DNA from: Methylibium sp035762065
Lineage (GTDB): Bacteria > Pseudomonadota > Gammaproteobacteria > Burkholderiales > Burkholderiaceae_C
Assembly: GCF_035762065.1 (NCBI RefSeq)
Contig: NZ_DASTPW010000016.1
Span: 1 to 64,000 of the forward strand
DNA length: 64,000 nt
Direction: 5' to 3'
Below are positions 18,601 to 26,303 of this stretch, one piece after another. Under the pieces are notes generated by a model. It saw nothing but the letters and a program-made list of their open reading frames with translations. It made no database searches and was not told the origin of the DNA. Every line of letters begins with the position of its first letter. Position 1 is the stretch's first letter. Made by a program: the position numbers and the translations under genes.

Positions 18601-19722
18601 ATGACGACGACGAAGACGCGCGTGGTGGTGGTCGACGACTCGGCGCTGGTGCGCAGCCTGCTCGCCGAGATCATCAACCGCGAACGCGACATGCAGTGCG
18701 TGGGTACCGCGAGCGATCCGCTGGTCGCGCGCGAGATGATCCGCAACCTCGACCCCGACGTGATCACGCTCGACGTCGAGATGCCGCGCATGGACGGGCT
18801 GGATTTCCTCGCGCGGCTGATGAAGCTGCGGCCGATGCCGGTGGTGATGGTCTCGACGCTGACCGAGCGCGGGGCCGAGATCACGCTGCGCGCGCTCGAA
18901 CTCGGCGCGCTCGATTTCGTCGCGAAGCCGAAGATCGGCGTCGCCGACGGCCTGCGGCAACTGGGCCACGACATCACCGACCGGATCCGCACCGCGGCCG
19001 TCGCACGGGTGCGCCGGCCGACGCCGCCCGCGAACGGGATGAACGGGACGAGCGGGCCGCGCGCGAGCGCGCCGGCGCCGCTGACCCCGACGCCGTCGGC
19101 GCCAAGCGCGCTTGGCCGGCTTTCGACCGAGAAGCTGATCTTCATCGGCGCCTCCACCGGCGGCACCGAGGCGACCAAGGAACTGCTCGTCGCGCTGCCG
19201 GCGGATACGCCGGGCGTCGTCATCACCCAGCACATGCCGGCCGGCTTCACCAGCAGCTATGCGAAGCGGCTCGACAGCCTGTGCCGCATCCGCGTGCAGG
19301 AGGCCCGCGACGGCGACCGCGTGCTACCCGGCCATGCCTACATCGCGCCGGGCGGCTTGCACACGAGCGTCGAGCGCAGCGGCGCGAACTACCAGCTGCG
19401 CGTGCAGGACGCCGAGCCGGTGAACCGGCACAAGCCGAGCGTCGAGGTGCTGTTCCGCAGCGCCGCGCGCGTGGTGGGGCCGAACGCGCTGGGCGTGATG
19501 CTCACCGGCATGGGCGCCGACGGCGCACGCGCGATGCGTGAGATGCGCGACGCGGGCAGCTGGAACGTCTGTCAGGACGAGGCGAGCTGCGTCGTCTTCG
19601 GCATGCCGCGCGAGGCGATCGCCGCCGGTGCGGCACACGAGGTGCTGCCGCTGAGCCAGATCGCGACCGCCTTGCTCGACCGGCTGCGCAAGGGCGGCGG
19701 GATGATCCTCAACCGCGTCTGA
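18601..19722 (+). CDS. cheB: Chemotaxis response regulator and methylesterase
   Basis: A 373-residue protein with two domains. The receiver (~5-125) has VVVVDDSALVRS and the phospho-acceptor Asp near residue 58 in VITLDVEMPRMDG. A Pro/Ala/Ser-rich linker (~135-178) leads to the CheB methylesterase domain with the catalytic Ser in IGASTGGTEA, His in VITQHMPAGFTSSYA and Asp in LTGMGADGARAM. It removes receptor methyl groups and can deamidate receptors. It starts 10 bases after cheD. Its 3' end overlaps that of the convergent hemW gene by 14 bases. Confidence 0.97.
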   Translation: MTTTKTRVVVVDDSALVRSLLAEIINRERDMQCVGTASDPLVAREMIRNLDPDVITLDVEMPRMDGLDFLARLMKLRPMPVVMVSTLTERGAEITLRALELGALDFVAKPKIGVADGLRQLGHDITDRIRTAAVARVRRPTPPANGMNGTSGPRASAPAPLTPTPSAPSALGRLSTEKLIFIGASTGGTEATKELLVALPADTPGVVITQHMPAGFTSSYAKRLDSLCRIRVQEARDGDRVLPGHAYIAPGGLHTSVERSGANYQLRVQDAEPVNRHKPSVEVLFRSAARVVGPNALGVMLTGMGADGARAMREMRDAGSWNVCQDEASCVVFGMPREAIAAGAAHEVLPLSQIATALLDRLRKGGGMILNRV

Positions 19723-21007
19723 CCGACGCGGCGCGCGGCAGGAACAGCGCCTGCAGGTCGTTGAGGAAGTCGAAACCGCGCGGCGTCGGCTTCAGCAGCA
19801 GGCCGTCGTCTTCGAGCAGGCCGCGTGAGCGAGCCTCGGCCAGGGGCTCGGCGATCGCTTCGATGCCGAGCCCGGTGCGTTCGCGAAACAGCGCGAGCGG
19901 CACGCCTTCGGCCAGCCGCAGCGCGTTGAGCATGAATTCGAAGGGCAGCTCGTCAGCGCCGATCTCCTGCTCGTTCGATACCGCCTGGCCATCGAGGGCA
20001 TGGCGCATGTAGGCCGCAGGCTCGCGCCAGCGCGTCTGCCGAAGGATGCGATGCGCGAAGCTGAGCTTGCCGTGGGCGCCGGCGCCGAGGCCGAGGTAGT
20101 CGCCGAAGCGCCAGTAGTTGAGGTTGTGCTGCGCACGGTGGCCGGGCTTCGCGTAGGCCGACACCTCGTAGCGCGCGAGGCCGTGGGCGGCGACGGTGGC
20201 GATCGTGTCGTCGAGCATCGCGAAGGCCGCGTCGTCGTCGGGCAGGCCCGGCGGCGGCTCGGCGGCGAAGCGCGTGTTCGGCTCGAGGCTCAGGTGGTAG
20301 ACGCTCAGGTGCGGCGGCTCGAACGCCAGCGCTTGCCGCAGATCGGCCGCGTGCTGCTCGCGGCCCTGGCCGGGCAGCGCGTACATCAGGTCAAGGTTGA
20401 AGGTGTCGAAGCAGCGGCTCGCCTCTTCCACCGCGGCGCGGGCCTGGGCCGCGTCGTGCACGCGGCCCAGCGCGGCGAGCTTCGCGTCGTCGAAGCTCTG
20501 CACGCCGATCGACAGCCGCGTGACGCCGGCCTCGCGAAACGCGCGGAAGCGCTCGCGCTCGAAGGTCCCCGGATTCGCCTCGAGCGTGATCTCGCAGCCG
20601 GGCTCGAGCGGCAGGCGCGCGCGCACGTCGTCGAGCAGCCGGCCGATGGCCTCGGGCGCGAACAGGCTCGGCGTGCCGCCGCCGAGGAAGACGCTCGTGA
20701 CGCGCCGGCCCCACACGAGCGGCAGCGCGGCTTCGAGGTCGGCACGCAGCGCGTCGAGGTAGGCCGCTTCGGGCAGCTCACGCGCCGGCTCGGGGACGGG
20801 GCTGGCGGTCCGCAAGGCGCCTTCCCGCGGGCCACGGACCCGCGCACGCGTGGCGGCCGGCATCTCGTGCGAGTTGAAGTCGCAGTACGGGCACTTCTTC
20901 AGGCACCACGGGATGTGCACGTAGAGCGCGAGTGGCGGCAGCGCCTGCAGCTCGATCGCACCGGGCTTGCGGTGCAGGCCGGTGATGTCGATGCGGCTGG
21001 CGTTCAC
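19709..21007 (-). CDS. hemW: Radical SAM heme chaperone HemW
   Basis: A 432-residue radical SAM protein. The cluster motif is YVHIPWCLKKCPYCDFNSH (CxxxCxxC), followed by VFLGGGTPSLF and the DLMYALPGQ segment. HemW inserts haem into target proteins and is distinct from the oxidase HemN, whose N-terminal extension is absent here. About 25 Pro/Arg-rich residues just after the cluster motif look like an insertion relative to the family. The start overlaps the stop of rdgB (ATGA). Confidence 0.92.
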   Translation of the reverse strand: MNASRIDITGLHRKPGAIELQALPPLALYVHIPWCLKKCPYCDFNSHEMPAATRARVRGPREGALRTASPVPEPARELPEAAYLDALRADLEAALPLVWGRRVTSVFLGGGTPSLFAPEAIGRLLDDVRARLPLEPGCEITLEANPGTFERERFRAFREAGVTRLSIGVQSFDDAKLAALGRVHDAAQARAAVEEASRCFDTFNLDLMYALPGQGREQHAADLRQALAFEPPHLSVYHLSLEPNTRFAAEPPPGLPDDDAAFAMLDDTIATVAAHGLARYEVSAYAKPGHRAQHNLNYWRFGDYLGLGAGAHGKLSFAHRILRQTRWREPAAYMRHALDGQAVSNEQEIGADELPFEFMLNALRLAEGVPLALFRERTGLGIEAIAEPLAEARSRGLLEDDGLLLKPTPRGFDFLNDLQALFLPRAASVRRG

Positions 21008-21633
21008 GGCAGCCAGTGCGTGCGCATCAAGGCCAGCATGTCGCGCGCCGCGAGCGCGCGGTGGCCGATCGCGTTCTTCTCTTCGGGCGCAAGCTCGGCG
21101 ACGCTGCGGCCGAGCGCCGGCACGAACACGAGCGGGTCGTAGCCGAAGCCGGCCGCGCCGCGCGGTGCGTCGAGCACCGTGCCGGGCCAGCGGCCGAAGG
21201 CGACCAGCGGCTGCGGATCGTCGGCATGGCGCAGCGCGACCAGCGTGCTGACGAAGGCGCAGCGGCGGTCGCGCGTGCCCTGCAGCCGTTCGAGCAGCAG
21301 CCGGTTGTTGGCGGCGTCCTGTTCGCGCCGATGCGCCTCGCGATCGCCGCTCGTCGGGGCGATCGCCGCGTAGTGCGCCGAGATCACGCCCGGCGCGCCG
21401 CCGAGTGCGTCGACGCAGAGCCCCGAGTCGTCCGCGATCGCCGCGGCGCCGGCCGCTCGCGCCGCATGGCGCGCCTTCGCGAGCGCGTTCTCGAGAAAGG
21501 TCGGATGCGGCTCCTCGGCCTCGGCGATGCCGAGCGAGCCCTGCGTCGCCAGCTCGATCGGCAGCGCCGCGAACAGCGTGCGCAGCTCGGCCAGCTTCTT
21601 CGCGTTGTTCGACGCGAGCACCAGCCGCATCAC
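21004..21633 (-). CDS. rdgB: XTP/dITP diphosphatase (HAM1 family)
   Basis: Hydrolyses non-canonical purine nucleoside triphosphates (XTP, dITP, ITP) to keep them out of DNA. It has 209 residues. Signatures are LVLASNNAKKLAELRTLF at the N-terminus, FLENALAKARHAA, ADDSGLCVDALGGAPGVISA, GFGYDPLVFVP and the C-terminal SHR-equivalent IGHRALA. It lies 7 bases downstream of rph, the usual rph-rdgB-hemW order of betaproteobacteria. Confidence 0.96.
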   Translation of the reverse strand: MMRLVLASNNAKKLAELRTLFAALPIELATQGSLGIAEAEEPHPTFLENALAKARHAARAAGAAAIADDSGLCVDALGGAPGVISAHYAAIAPTSGDREAHRREQDAANNRLLLERLQGTRDRRCAFVSTLVALRHADDPQPLVAFGRWPGTVLDAPRGAAGFGYDPLVFVPALGRSVAELAPEEKNAIGHRALAARDMLALMRTHWLP

Positions 21634-21640
21634 CGCGATC

Positions 21641-22366
21641 TCAGTCGCGCAGCGCGTCGGTCTGGGCCTGGACCAGCGTGCGGATGCCGGCTTCGGCGAG
21701 CGCGAGCAGCCGGTCCATCTCGACGCGGCTGAAGGCGGCTCCCTCGGCGGTGCCCTGCACTTCGACGTAGTGGCCGGCGCCGGTCATCACGACGTTCATG
21801 TCGGTGTCGCAGGCCGAGTCCTCGACGTACTCCAGGTCGAGCAGCGGCGTGCCTTCGACGATGCCGACGCTGATCGCGGCAACCGCGTCGCGGATCGGCG
21901 ACTTGGCCAGCTTGCCGCGCGCGATCAACCAGTCGACCGCGTCGACGGCCGCGACGTAGGCGCCGGTGATCGCCGCGGTGCGGGTGCCACCGTCGGCCTG
22001 CAGCACGTCGCAATCGAGATGGATGGTTCGCTCGCCGAGCGCCGCCAGGTCGAACACCGCACGCAGCGAGCGCCCGATCAGGCGCTGGATCTCCTGCGTC
22101 CGGCCGCTTTGCTTGCCGCGTGCGGCCTCGCGGTCGCTGCGCGTGTGCGTCGAGCGCGGCAGCATCCCGTATTCGGCGGTGACCCAGCCCTCGCCCGAAC
22201 CGCGCTTGTGCGGCGGCACCTTCTCCTCGACCGAGGCGGTGCACAGCACCTTGGTGTCGCCGAAGGCAATCAACACCGAGCCTTCGGCGTGCACGGTGTA
22301 CCGGCGGGTGATGGCAAGCGGCCGCAAGGCGTCCGCTGCTCGGTCCTGCGTGCGGGTGTAGGTCAT
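21641..22366 (-). CDS. rph: Ribonuclease PH
   Basis: Phosphorolytic 3'-to-5' exoribonuclease that trims tRNA 3' ends. It has 241 residues starting at ATG 22366 (MTYTRTQDRAADALRP). It shows GSVLIAFGDTKVLCTASVEE, GWVTAEYGMLPRSTHTR, GRTQEIQRLIGRSLRAVFD and LDCDVLQADGGTRTAAITGA, all family hallmarks. A frame reaching further upstream to 22801 overlaps the phosphatase gene and is rejected. Confidence 0.97.
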   Translation of the reverse strand: MTYTRTQDRAADALRPLAITRRYTVHAEGSVLIAFGDTKVLCTASVEEKVPPHKRGSGEGWVTAEYGMLPRSTHTRSDREAARGKQSGRTQEIQRLIGRSLRAVFDLAALGERTIHLDCDVLQADGGTRTAAITGAYVAAVDAVDWLIARGKLAKSPIRDAVAAISVGIVEGTPLLDLEYVEDSACDTDMNVVMTGAGHYVEVQGTAEGAAFSRVEMDRLLALAEAGIRTLVQAQTDALRD

Positions 22367-22446
22367 GGGGCTCAGACGCCGCCGGGCCGCCCCAAGGCGG
22401 CCGACGGGTCCCTGGAGACAGGCGCAACGCGGCGTGGGATCACGAT

Positions 22447-23367
22447 TCAGTGCTTCTTGGTTTGCGACGAGCGCTTGATCGCTTCGTTGATCTCGCGGAT
22501 CGAACGCTCGATCTCGGCTTCGTCGAGGTCGTCGGGATCGGCCGAGCCGCCGCCGACGCTGGCCTGGATCGTCGAGGCGAAGACCTCGTCGCCCAAGGCG
22601 GTGGTGGAGATCGCGCGCGGCGCGTCGGTGTCCTCGGCCGATTCCCATTCGACCGACAGCACGGTGACGTTGTCGCTCTTCGCGCCGCCCCTGCGCAGGG
22701 CCTGCTCGACCAGTTCGGGCACCGCGTCCGAGATCGGCCGCGAGCTCAGCTGCTGCGCGATCTCTTCGTCGCTGACGTGGCCCCAGAGACCGTCGGAGCA
22801 CAGCAGCAGGCGGTCTTTCTTCTGCAGGATCAACGGGCCGACGGTGTCGACCACCGGCTTGCCCGGGCTGCCGAGGCAGGTGAAGAGCACGTTGCGGTTA
22901 AAGCGGTCGCCCATCGGCACGACCTGCGCCATCGTTTCCTGCAGTTCGGAGTACGAGTGGTCGCGGGTGCGGGCGATCAGCTTGTCGCCGCGCACGAGGT
23001 AGAGCCGCGAGTCGCCGCAATGCGCCCAGTAGGCGTGGTTGCCTTGGAGCACGCAGGCGACGACCGTGGTGCGGGGCGTGTCGATCAGGGCCTTCTCGGT
23101 CGCATAGCGGATCAGCTGATGGTGGCCCGCCATGATCGAGTCGTGCAGGAAGCGCATCGGGTCGCCCAGCACCGGCTTGGCATCGCGCTGGAACATGGCA
23201 GCCAGCGTCTGCAGCGCGAGCTGCGAGGCCACCTCGCCCTCCGGATGGCCACCCATGCCGTCGGCCAGCGCGAACAGGCCGGCATCGCGCGTGTAGCAAT
23301 AGCCCATGCGGTCTTCGTTCTTGTCGCGGCCGCCCTTGCGGCTGACTTGGTAGACGGAGAACCGCAT
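22447..23367 (-). CDS. PP2C-family protein serine/threonine phosphatase
   Basis: A 306-residue cytoplasmic metallophosphatase. Metal-binding motifs are RDKNEDRMGYC, LFALADGMGGHPEGE, CGDSRLYLVRG, LLLCSDGLWGHV and AKSDNVTVL. The C-terminal ~65 residues are an acidic, possibly flexible tail ending in a charged helix. It follows the Ser/Thr kinase gene by 12 bases, the standard arrangement of a kinase with its opposing phosphatase. Confidence 0.93.
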   Translation of the reverse strand: MRFSVYQVSRKGGRDKNEDRMGYCYTRDAGLFALADGMGGHPEGEVASQLALQTLAAMFQRDAKPVLGDPMRFLHDSIMAGHHQLIRYATEKALIDTPRTTVVACVLQGNHAYWAHCGDSRLYLVRGDKLIARTRDHSYSELQETMAQVVPMGDRFNRNVLFTCLGSPGKPVVDTVGPLILQKKDRLLLCSDGLWGHVSDEEIAQQLSSRPISDAVPELVEQALRRGGAKSDNVTVLSVEWESAEDTDAPRAISTTALGDEVFASTIQASVGGGSADPDDLDEAEIERSIREINEAIKRSSQTKKH

Positions 23368-23379
23368 GACTGCTTTGCC

Positions 23380-24348
23380 TCAGGCCTTGGCGCCGGTCTT
23401 GATGTTCTCGAGCTGGAGCTTCAAGCGTTCACTGAAGCTCAGCTTGGTGTAGCGCCGCTCGGTCTCGCGCGCCAGTTCCTTCTGCAGCGCGAACACGCTC
23501 TGAGGGCGCGACAGCGGATCGAGCGACATGCACCACTCGGTCACTTCGATCAGGTTGTCGGAATAGACGTTGCGCAGGCGGCTGAGCGAGAGGCCCAGGC
23601 GATCCTTGTCGAGCCGCTGCGGCGCGTCGTTCGGCGGGTAACCCTGCATGCAGGCGTAGATGCAGGCGCCGATCGCGTAGATGTCCGTCCAGGGGCCGAG
23701 CGTGCCGTCGCGGCGGTACATCTCGGGCGCTGCGAAGCCGGGCGTGTACATCGGCCGGATGAAGTTGCCTTCCTTGCTGAGCACCTCGCGCGCGGCGCCG
23801 AAGTCGAGCATCACCGCCTTGTTGTCGTTGGTGATGAAGATGTTCGCGGGCTTGATGTCGAGGTGCAGCATCTTGTGCTGATGCACGATGCGCAGGCCGC
23901 GCAGGATCTCGTCGAACAGCGAGCGGATCGTGCTTTCGCGGAACACCTTGTCGCGCTTCAGGTCGCGCGCGGTGACGATGAAGTCCTGCAGCGTGTCGCC
24001 CTGCAGGTAATTCATCACCATGTAGACGGTTTCGTTCTCGCGGAAGAAATTCAGCACCGAGACGACGCTCGGATGGCTGATCTGCGCGAGGCTGCGGCCT
24101 TCCTCGAAGAAGCTCTTCAGGCCCAGCCGGTAGAGCGGCTGCTTCTCCGGCTTGACGCGCGGCGTGAGTTCGCCGGGCGAGCGCTCCGCGAGCGAAGCGG
24201 GAAGGTATTCCTTGAGGGCGATGAGACGGCGCTCGCTGTCTTCGCAGAGGTAGACGACGCCGAAGCCGCCGGCCGCCAGCTTCTTCACGACCTGGTAGCC
24301 CCCGACCACCGTGCCCGCAGGCAATGGAGCGGGTTTGGCCTTCGACAT
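23380..24348 (-). CDS. Hanks-type serine/threonine protein kinase
   Basis: A 322-residue soluble kinase without transmembrane or sensor (PASTA, FHA) domains. Kinase landmarks in order: Gly loop LAAGGFGVVYLCED (~26-39), LIALKEYLP with the catalytic Lys, catalytic loop MLHLDIKPANIFI, DFGAAREVL metal-binding loop, and FAAPEMYRRDG; the usual HRD is HLD, as in several bacterial kinases. The last ~40 residues are a basic helix. It is co-transcribed with a PP2C phosphatase and divergent from yicC by 28 bases. The substrate is unknown. Confidence 0.92.
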   Translation of the reverse strand: MSKAKPAPLPAGTVVGGYQVVKKLAAGGFGVVYLCEDSERRLIALKEYLPASLAERSPGELTPRVKPEKQPLYRLGLKSFFEEGRSLAQISHPSVVSVLNFFRENETVYMVMNYLQGDTLQDFIVTARDLKRDKVFRESTIRSLFDEILRGLRIVHQHKMLHLDIKPANIFITNDNKAVMLDFGAAREVLSKEGNFIRPMYTPGFAAPEMYRRDGTLGPWTDIYAIGACIYACMQGYPPNDAPQRLDKDRLGLSLSRLRNVYSDNLIEVTEWCMSLDPLSRPQSVFALQKELARETERRYTKLSFSERLKLQLENIKTGAKA

Positions 24349-24376
24349 AATCCAGGTTTCGTCCGGCGATTGATCG

Positions 24377-25297
24377 ATGTCAGTCTACAGCATGACCGGC
24401 TATGGAAGCTGCGCTTGCGGCCCTCGCGAGGACGTGCAAAACGCGCACAAAGACGGCCTTGTCGACGGTGGCGAAGTGCTCGTCGAATTGCGCTCGGTCA
24501 ACAGCCGCTTCCTCGACATTGCCTGGCGCCTGCCCGACGAACTGCGCGGGCTCGAAGCCCCGCTGCGCGAACTGCTCGCCGGCCGGCTTCGGCGTGGCAA
24601 GCTCGAGGTGCGCATCGCCGCGCGCAAGCCGCAGGTCCACGGGCCGCGCACGCTCGATGCCGCCCGGCTGAGCGAACTCGCCGCGCTCGAAGCTCAAGTG
24701 CTCGCGCATCTGCCGCAGGCCGCGCGGCTCGGCGTGGCGGAGGCGATCGACCGCTGTCGGCCGACAGAGGACGCGGCGTTTGCCGACGCGCTCGTGCTCG
24801 ACGCCGCGCGACGCGCACTCGCCGCACTGGTCGACGCTCGTGAGCGTGAAGGGGCAAAGCTCGTGCAGGTGCTGCGCGAGCGCCTGGGCGCGTTGCGCCA
24901 CCTGGCTGCGCAGGCGGCGCCGCTCGTGCCTCAGGCGGTGCAGCGTCAGCAGGCGCGCTTCCTCGAACGCTGGAACGAGGCGCTTGCCGCGACGAATGTC
25001 AGCGGCGCCTCGGCCGAGGCCGCGCGTGAACGCGCGCTGCAGGAGGCCGCGGCCCACGCGCTGCGCATCGATGTCGCCGAAGAGCTCGCGCGCCTGGGCG
25101 CGCACCTTGACGAGATCGACCGCCTGCTCACCAAGGGCGGCGAAGTCGGCAAGCGCCTCGACTTCCTGATTCAAGAATTGCAGCGCGAGGCCAACACGCT
25201 CGGCTCGAAAGCCGCAGCGATCGAACTCACGCGCATTTCCGTGGAGATGAAAGTCGCGATCGAGCAGATGCGCGAGCAGGTGCAGAACATCGAGTGA
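24377..25297 (+). CDS. yicC: YicC-family endoribonuclease
   Basis: A 306-residue protein. The N-terminal YicC-like domain begins SVYSMTGYG and has LVELRSVNSRFLDIAWRLP; the C-terminal DUF1732 domain carries RIDVAEELARLGAHLDEIDR, GKRLDFLIQELQREANTLGS and EMKVAIEQMREQVQNIE. E. coli YicC is a Mg-dependent endoribonuclease linked to small-RNA turnover. The gene directly precedes gmk, as in many proteobacteria. The segment between VSMTGYG and GEVLVELR is somewhat longer than usual. Confidence 0.94.
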   Translation: MSVYSMTGYGSCACGPREDVQNAHKDGLVDGGEVLVELRSVNSRFLDIAWRLPDELRGLEAPLRELLAGRLRRGKLEVRIAARKPQVHGPRTLDAARLSELAALEAQVLAHLPQAARLGVAEAIDRCRPTEDAAFADALVLDAARRALAALVDAREREGAKLVQVLRERLGALRHLAAQAAPLVPQAVQRQQARFLERWNEALAATNVSGASAEAARERALQEAAAHALRIDVAEELARLGAHLDEIDRLLTKGGEVGKRLDFLIQELQREANTLGSKAAAIELTRISVEMKVAIEQMREQVQNIE

Positions 25298-25311
25298 AGA
25301 TTCGACCGACG

Positions 25312-25992
25312 ATGAACCAAGTTTCCGGCCTGCGTTCGACCGATTACCCGGGCAACCTTTTCGTCGTCGCCGCGCCCAGCGGTGCGGGCAAGTCGAGCCT
25401 CGTCAAGGCGCTGCTGCAGCTGGACGCGCAGCTGGCCGTCTCCGTCTCGCACACCACGCGGGCGCCGCGCGGCCAGGAGCTCGATGGCCGGGAGTACCAC
25501 TTCGTCGGCGATGCCGTCTTCCGCGACATGGTCGCGCGCGACGCCTTCTTCGAATGGGCGGAGGTGCACGGCCATCTCTACGGCACCTCGCGACAGGCGA
25601 TCGCCGAGCGGCTTGCGCTCGGAGCCGACGTGGTGCTCGAAATCGACTGGCAGGGCGCATTACAGATCAAGCGCCTTTTCGCCGAGGCGGTGCTGATCTT
25701 CATCCTTCCGCCGAGCTGGGACGAGCTGCGTCAGCGCCTGCAGCGCCGCGCCGAGGATCCGCCCGAGGTGATCGAGACCCGGCTGTTCAATGCACGGCAG
25801 GAGGTCGCCCAGGCGCGGCATTTCGATTACGTGGTGATCAACGCACTGTTCGAGACCGCGCTGTTCGACCTGAAGACGATCGTCCACGCACGCCGTCTAA
25901 AATACGCAGTTCAGCGGCGCGCCAGGTCCTCGGTCTTCGAAGCCTTGAACCTGGTCGGCGACGATGGCCCCGAGCCCGGCTCGGCCGCCTGA
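25312..25992 (+). CDS. gmk: Guanylate kinase
   Basis: Phosphorylates GMP to GDP with ATP. It has 226 residues from ATG 25312; a GTG at 25294 overlapping the yicC stop would add six residues. The P-loop is VVAAPSGAGKSSLVKALL; the GMP-binding region has SHTTRAPRGQELDGREYHFV and EWAEVHGHLYGTS; the lid follows in RLQRRAEDPPEVIETRL. The C-terminal ~35 residues are less conserved. Confidence 0.97.
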   Translation: MNQVSGLRSTDYPGNLFVVAAPSGAGKSSLVKALLQLDAQLAVSVSHTTRAPRGQELDGREYHFVGDAVFRDMVARDAFFEWAEVHGHLYGTSRQAIAERLALGADVVLEIDWQGALQIKRLFAEAVLIFILPPSWDELRQRLQRRAEDPPEVIETRLFNARQEVAQARHFDYVVINALFETALFDLKTIVHARRLKYAVQRRARSSVFEALNLVGDDGPEPGSAA

Positions 25993-26018
25993 CGCGCCGC
26001 ATCCTCGTTGGAGTTCCC

Positions 26019-26222
26019 ATGGCCCGCATCACCGTCGAAGACTGCCTCGAGCAGATCCCCAACCGCTTCCAGCTCGTGCTCGCCGCGACCTACCGCGCGC
26101 GCATGCTGAGCCAGGGCCACGCGGCCAAGGTCGACAGCAAGAACAAGCCGGGCGTCACCGCGCTGCGCGAGATCGCCGAAGGCCACGTCGGCATCGAGAT
26201 GCTGAAGAAGGTGCCTGTGTAA
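26019..26222 (+). CDS. rpoZ: RNA polymerase omega subunit
   Basis: A 67-residue protein: MARITVEDCLEQIPNRFQLV, then LAATYRARMLSQGHAAKVDS and TALREIAEGHVGIEML. It helps assemble RNA polymerase by binding the beta-prime subunit and, in proteobacteria, forms part of the ppGpp binding site. It is normal in length and sits between gmk and spoT in the usual order. Its ATG is 27 bases past the gmk stop. Confidence 0.97.
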   Translation: MARITVEDCLEQIPNRFQLVLAATYRARMLSQGHAAKVDSKNKPGVTALREIAEGHVGIEMLKKVPV

Positions 26223-26303
26223 GGGCACTCCGTTCGACGGGGCCCCGGCCCCAATGACCGCGCAGGCCGTCCGCGCAGCGGCCTCCGCTACGATGGCCGT
26301 TCG

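Noticed and set aside
22367..22446. GC-rich gap between rph and the phosphatase gene that loosely resembles the dispersed repeat
   Set aside because: Only short matches; it does not align along its length with the two clear copies.
22450..24843. 797-codon plus-strand frame opposite the kinase and phosphatase
   Set aside because: Shadow of the PP2C and kinase genes, which carry every catalytic motif.
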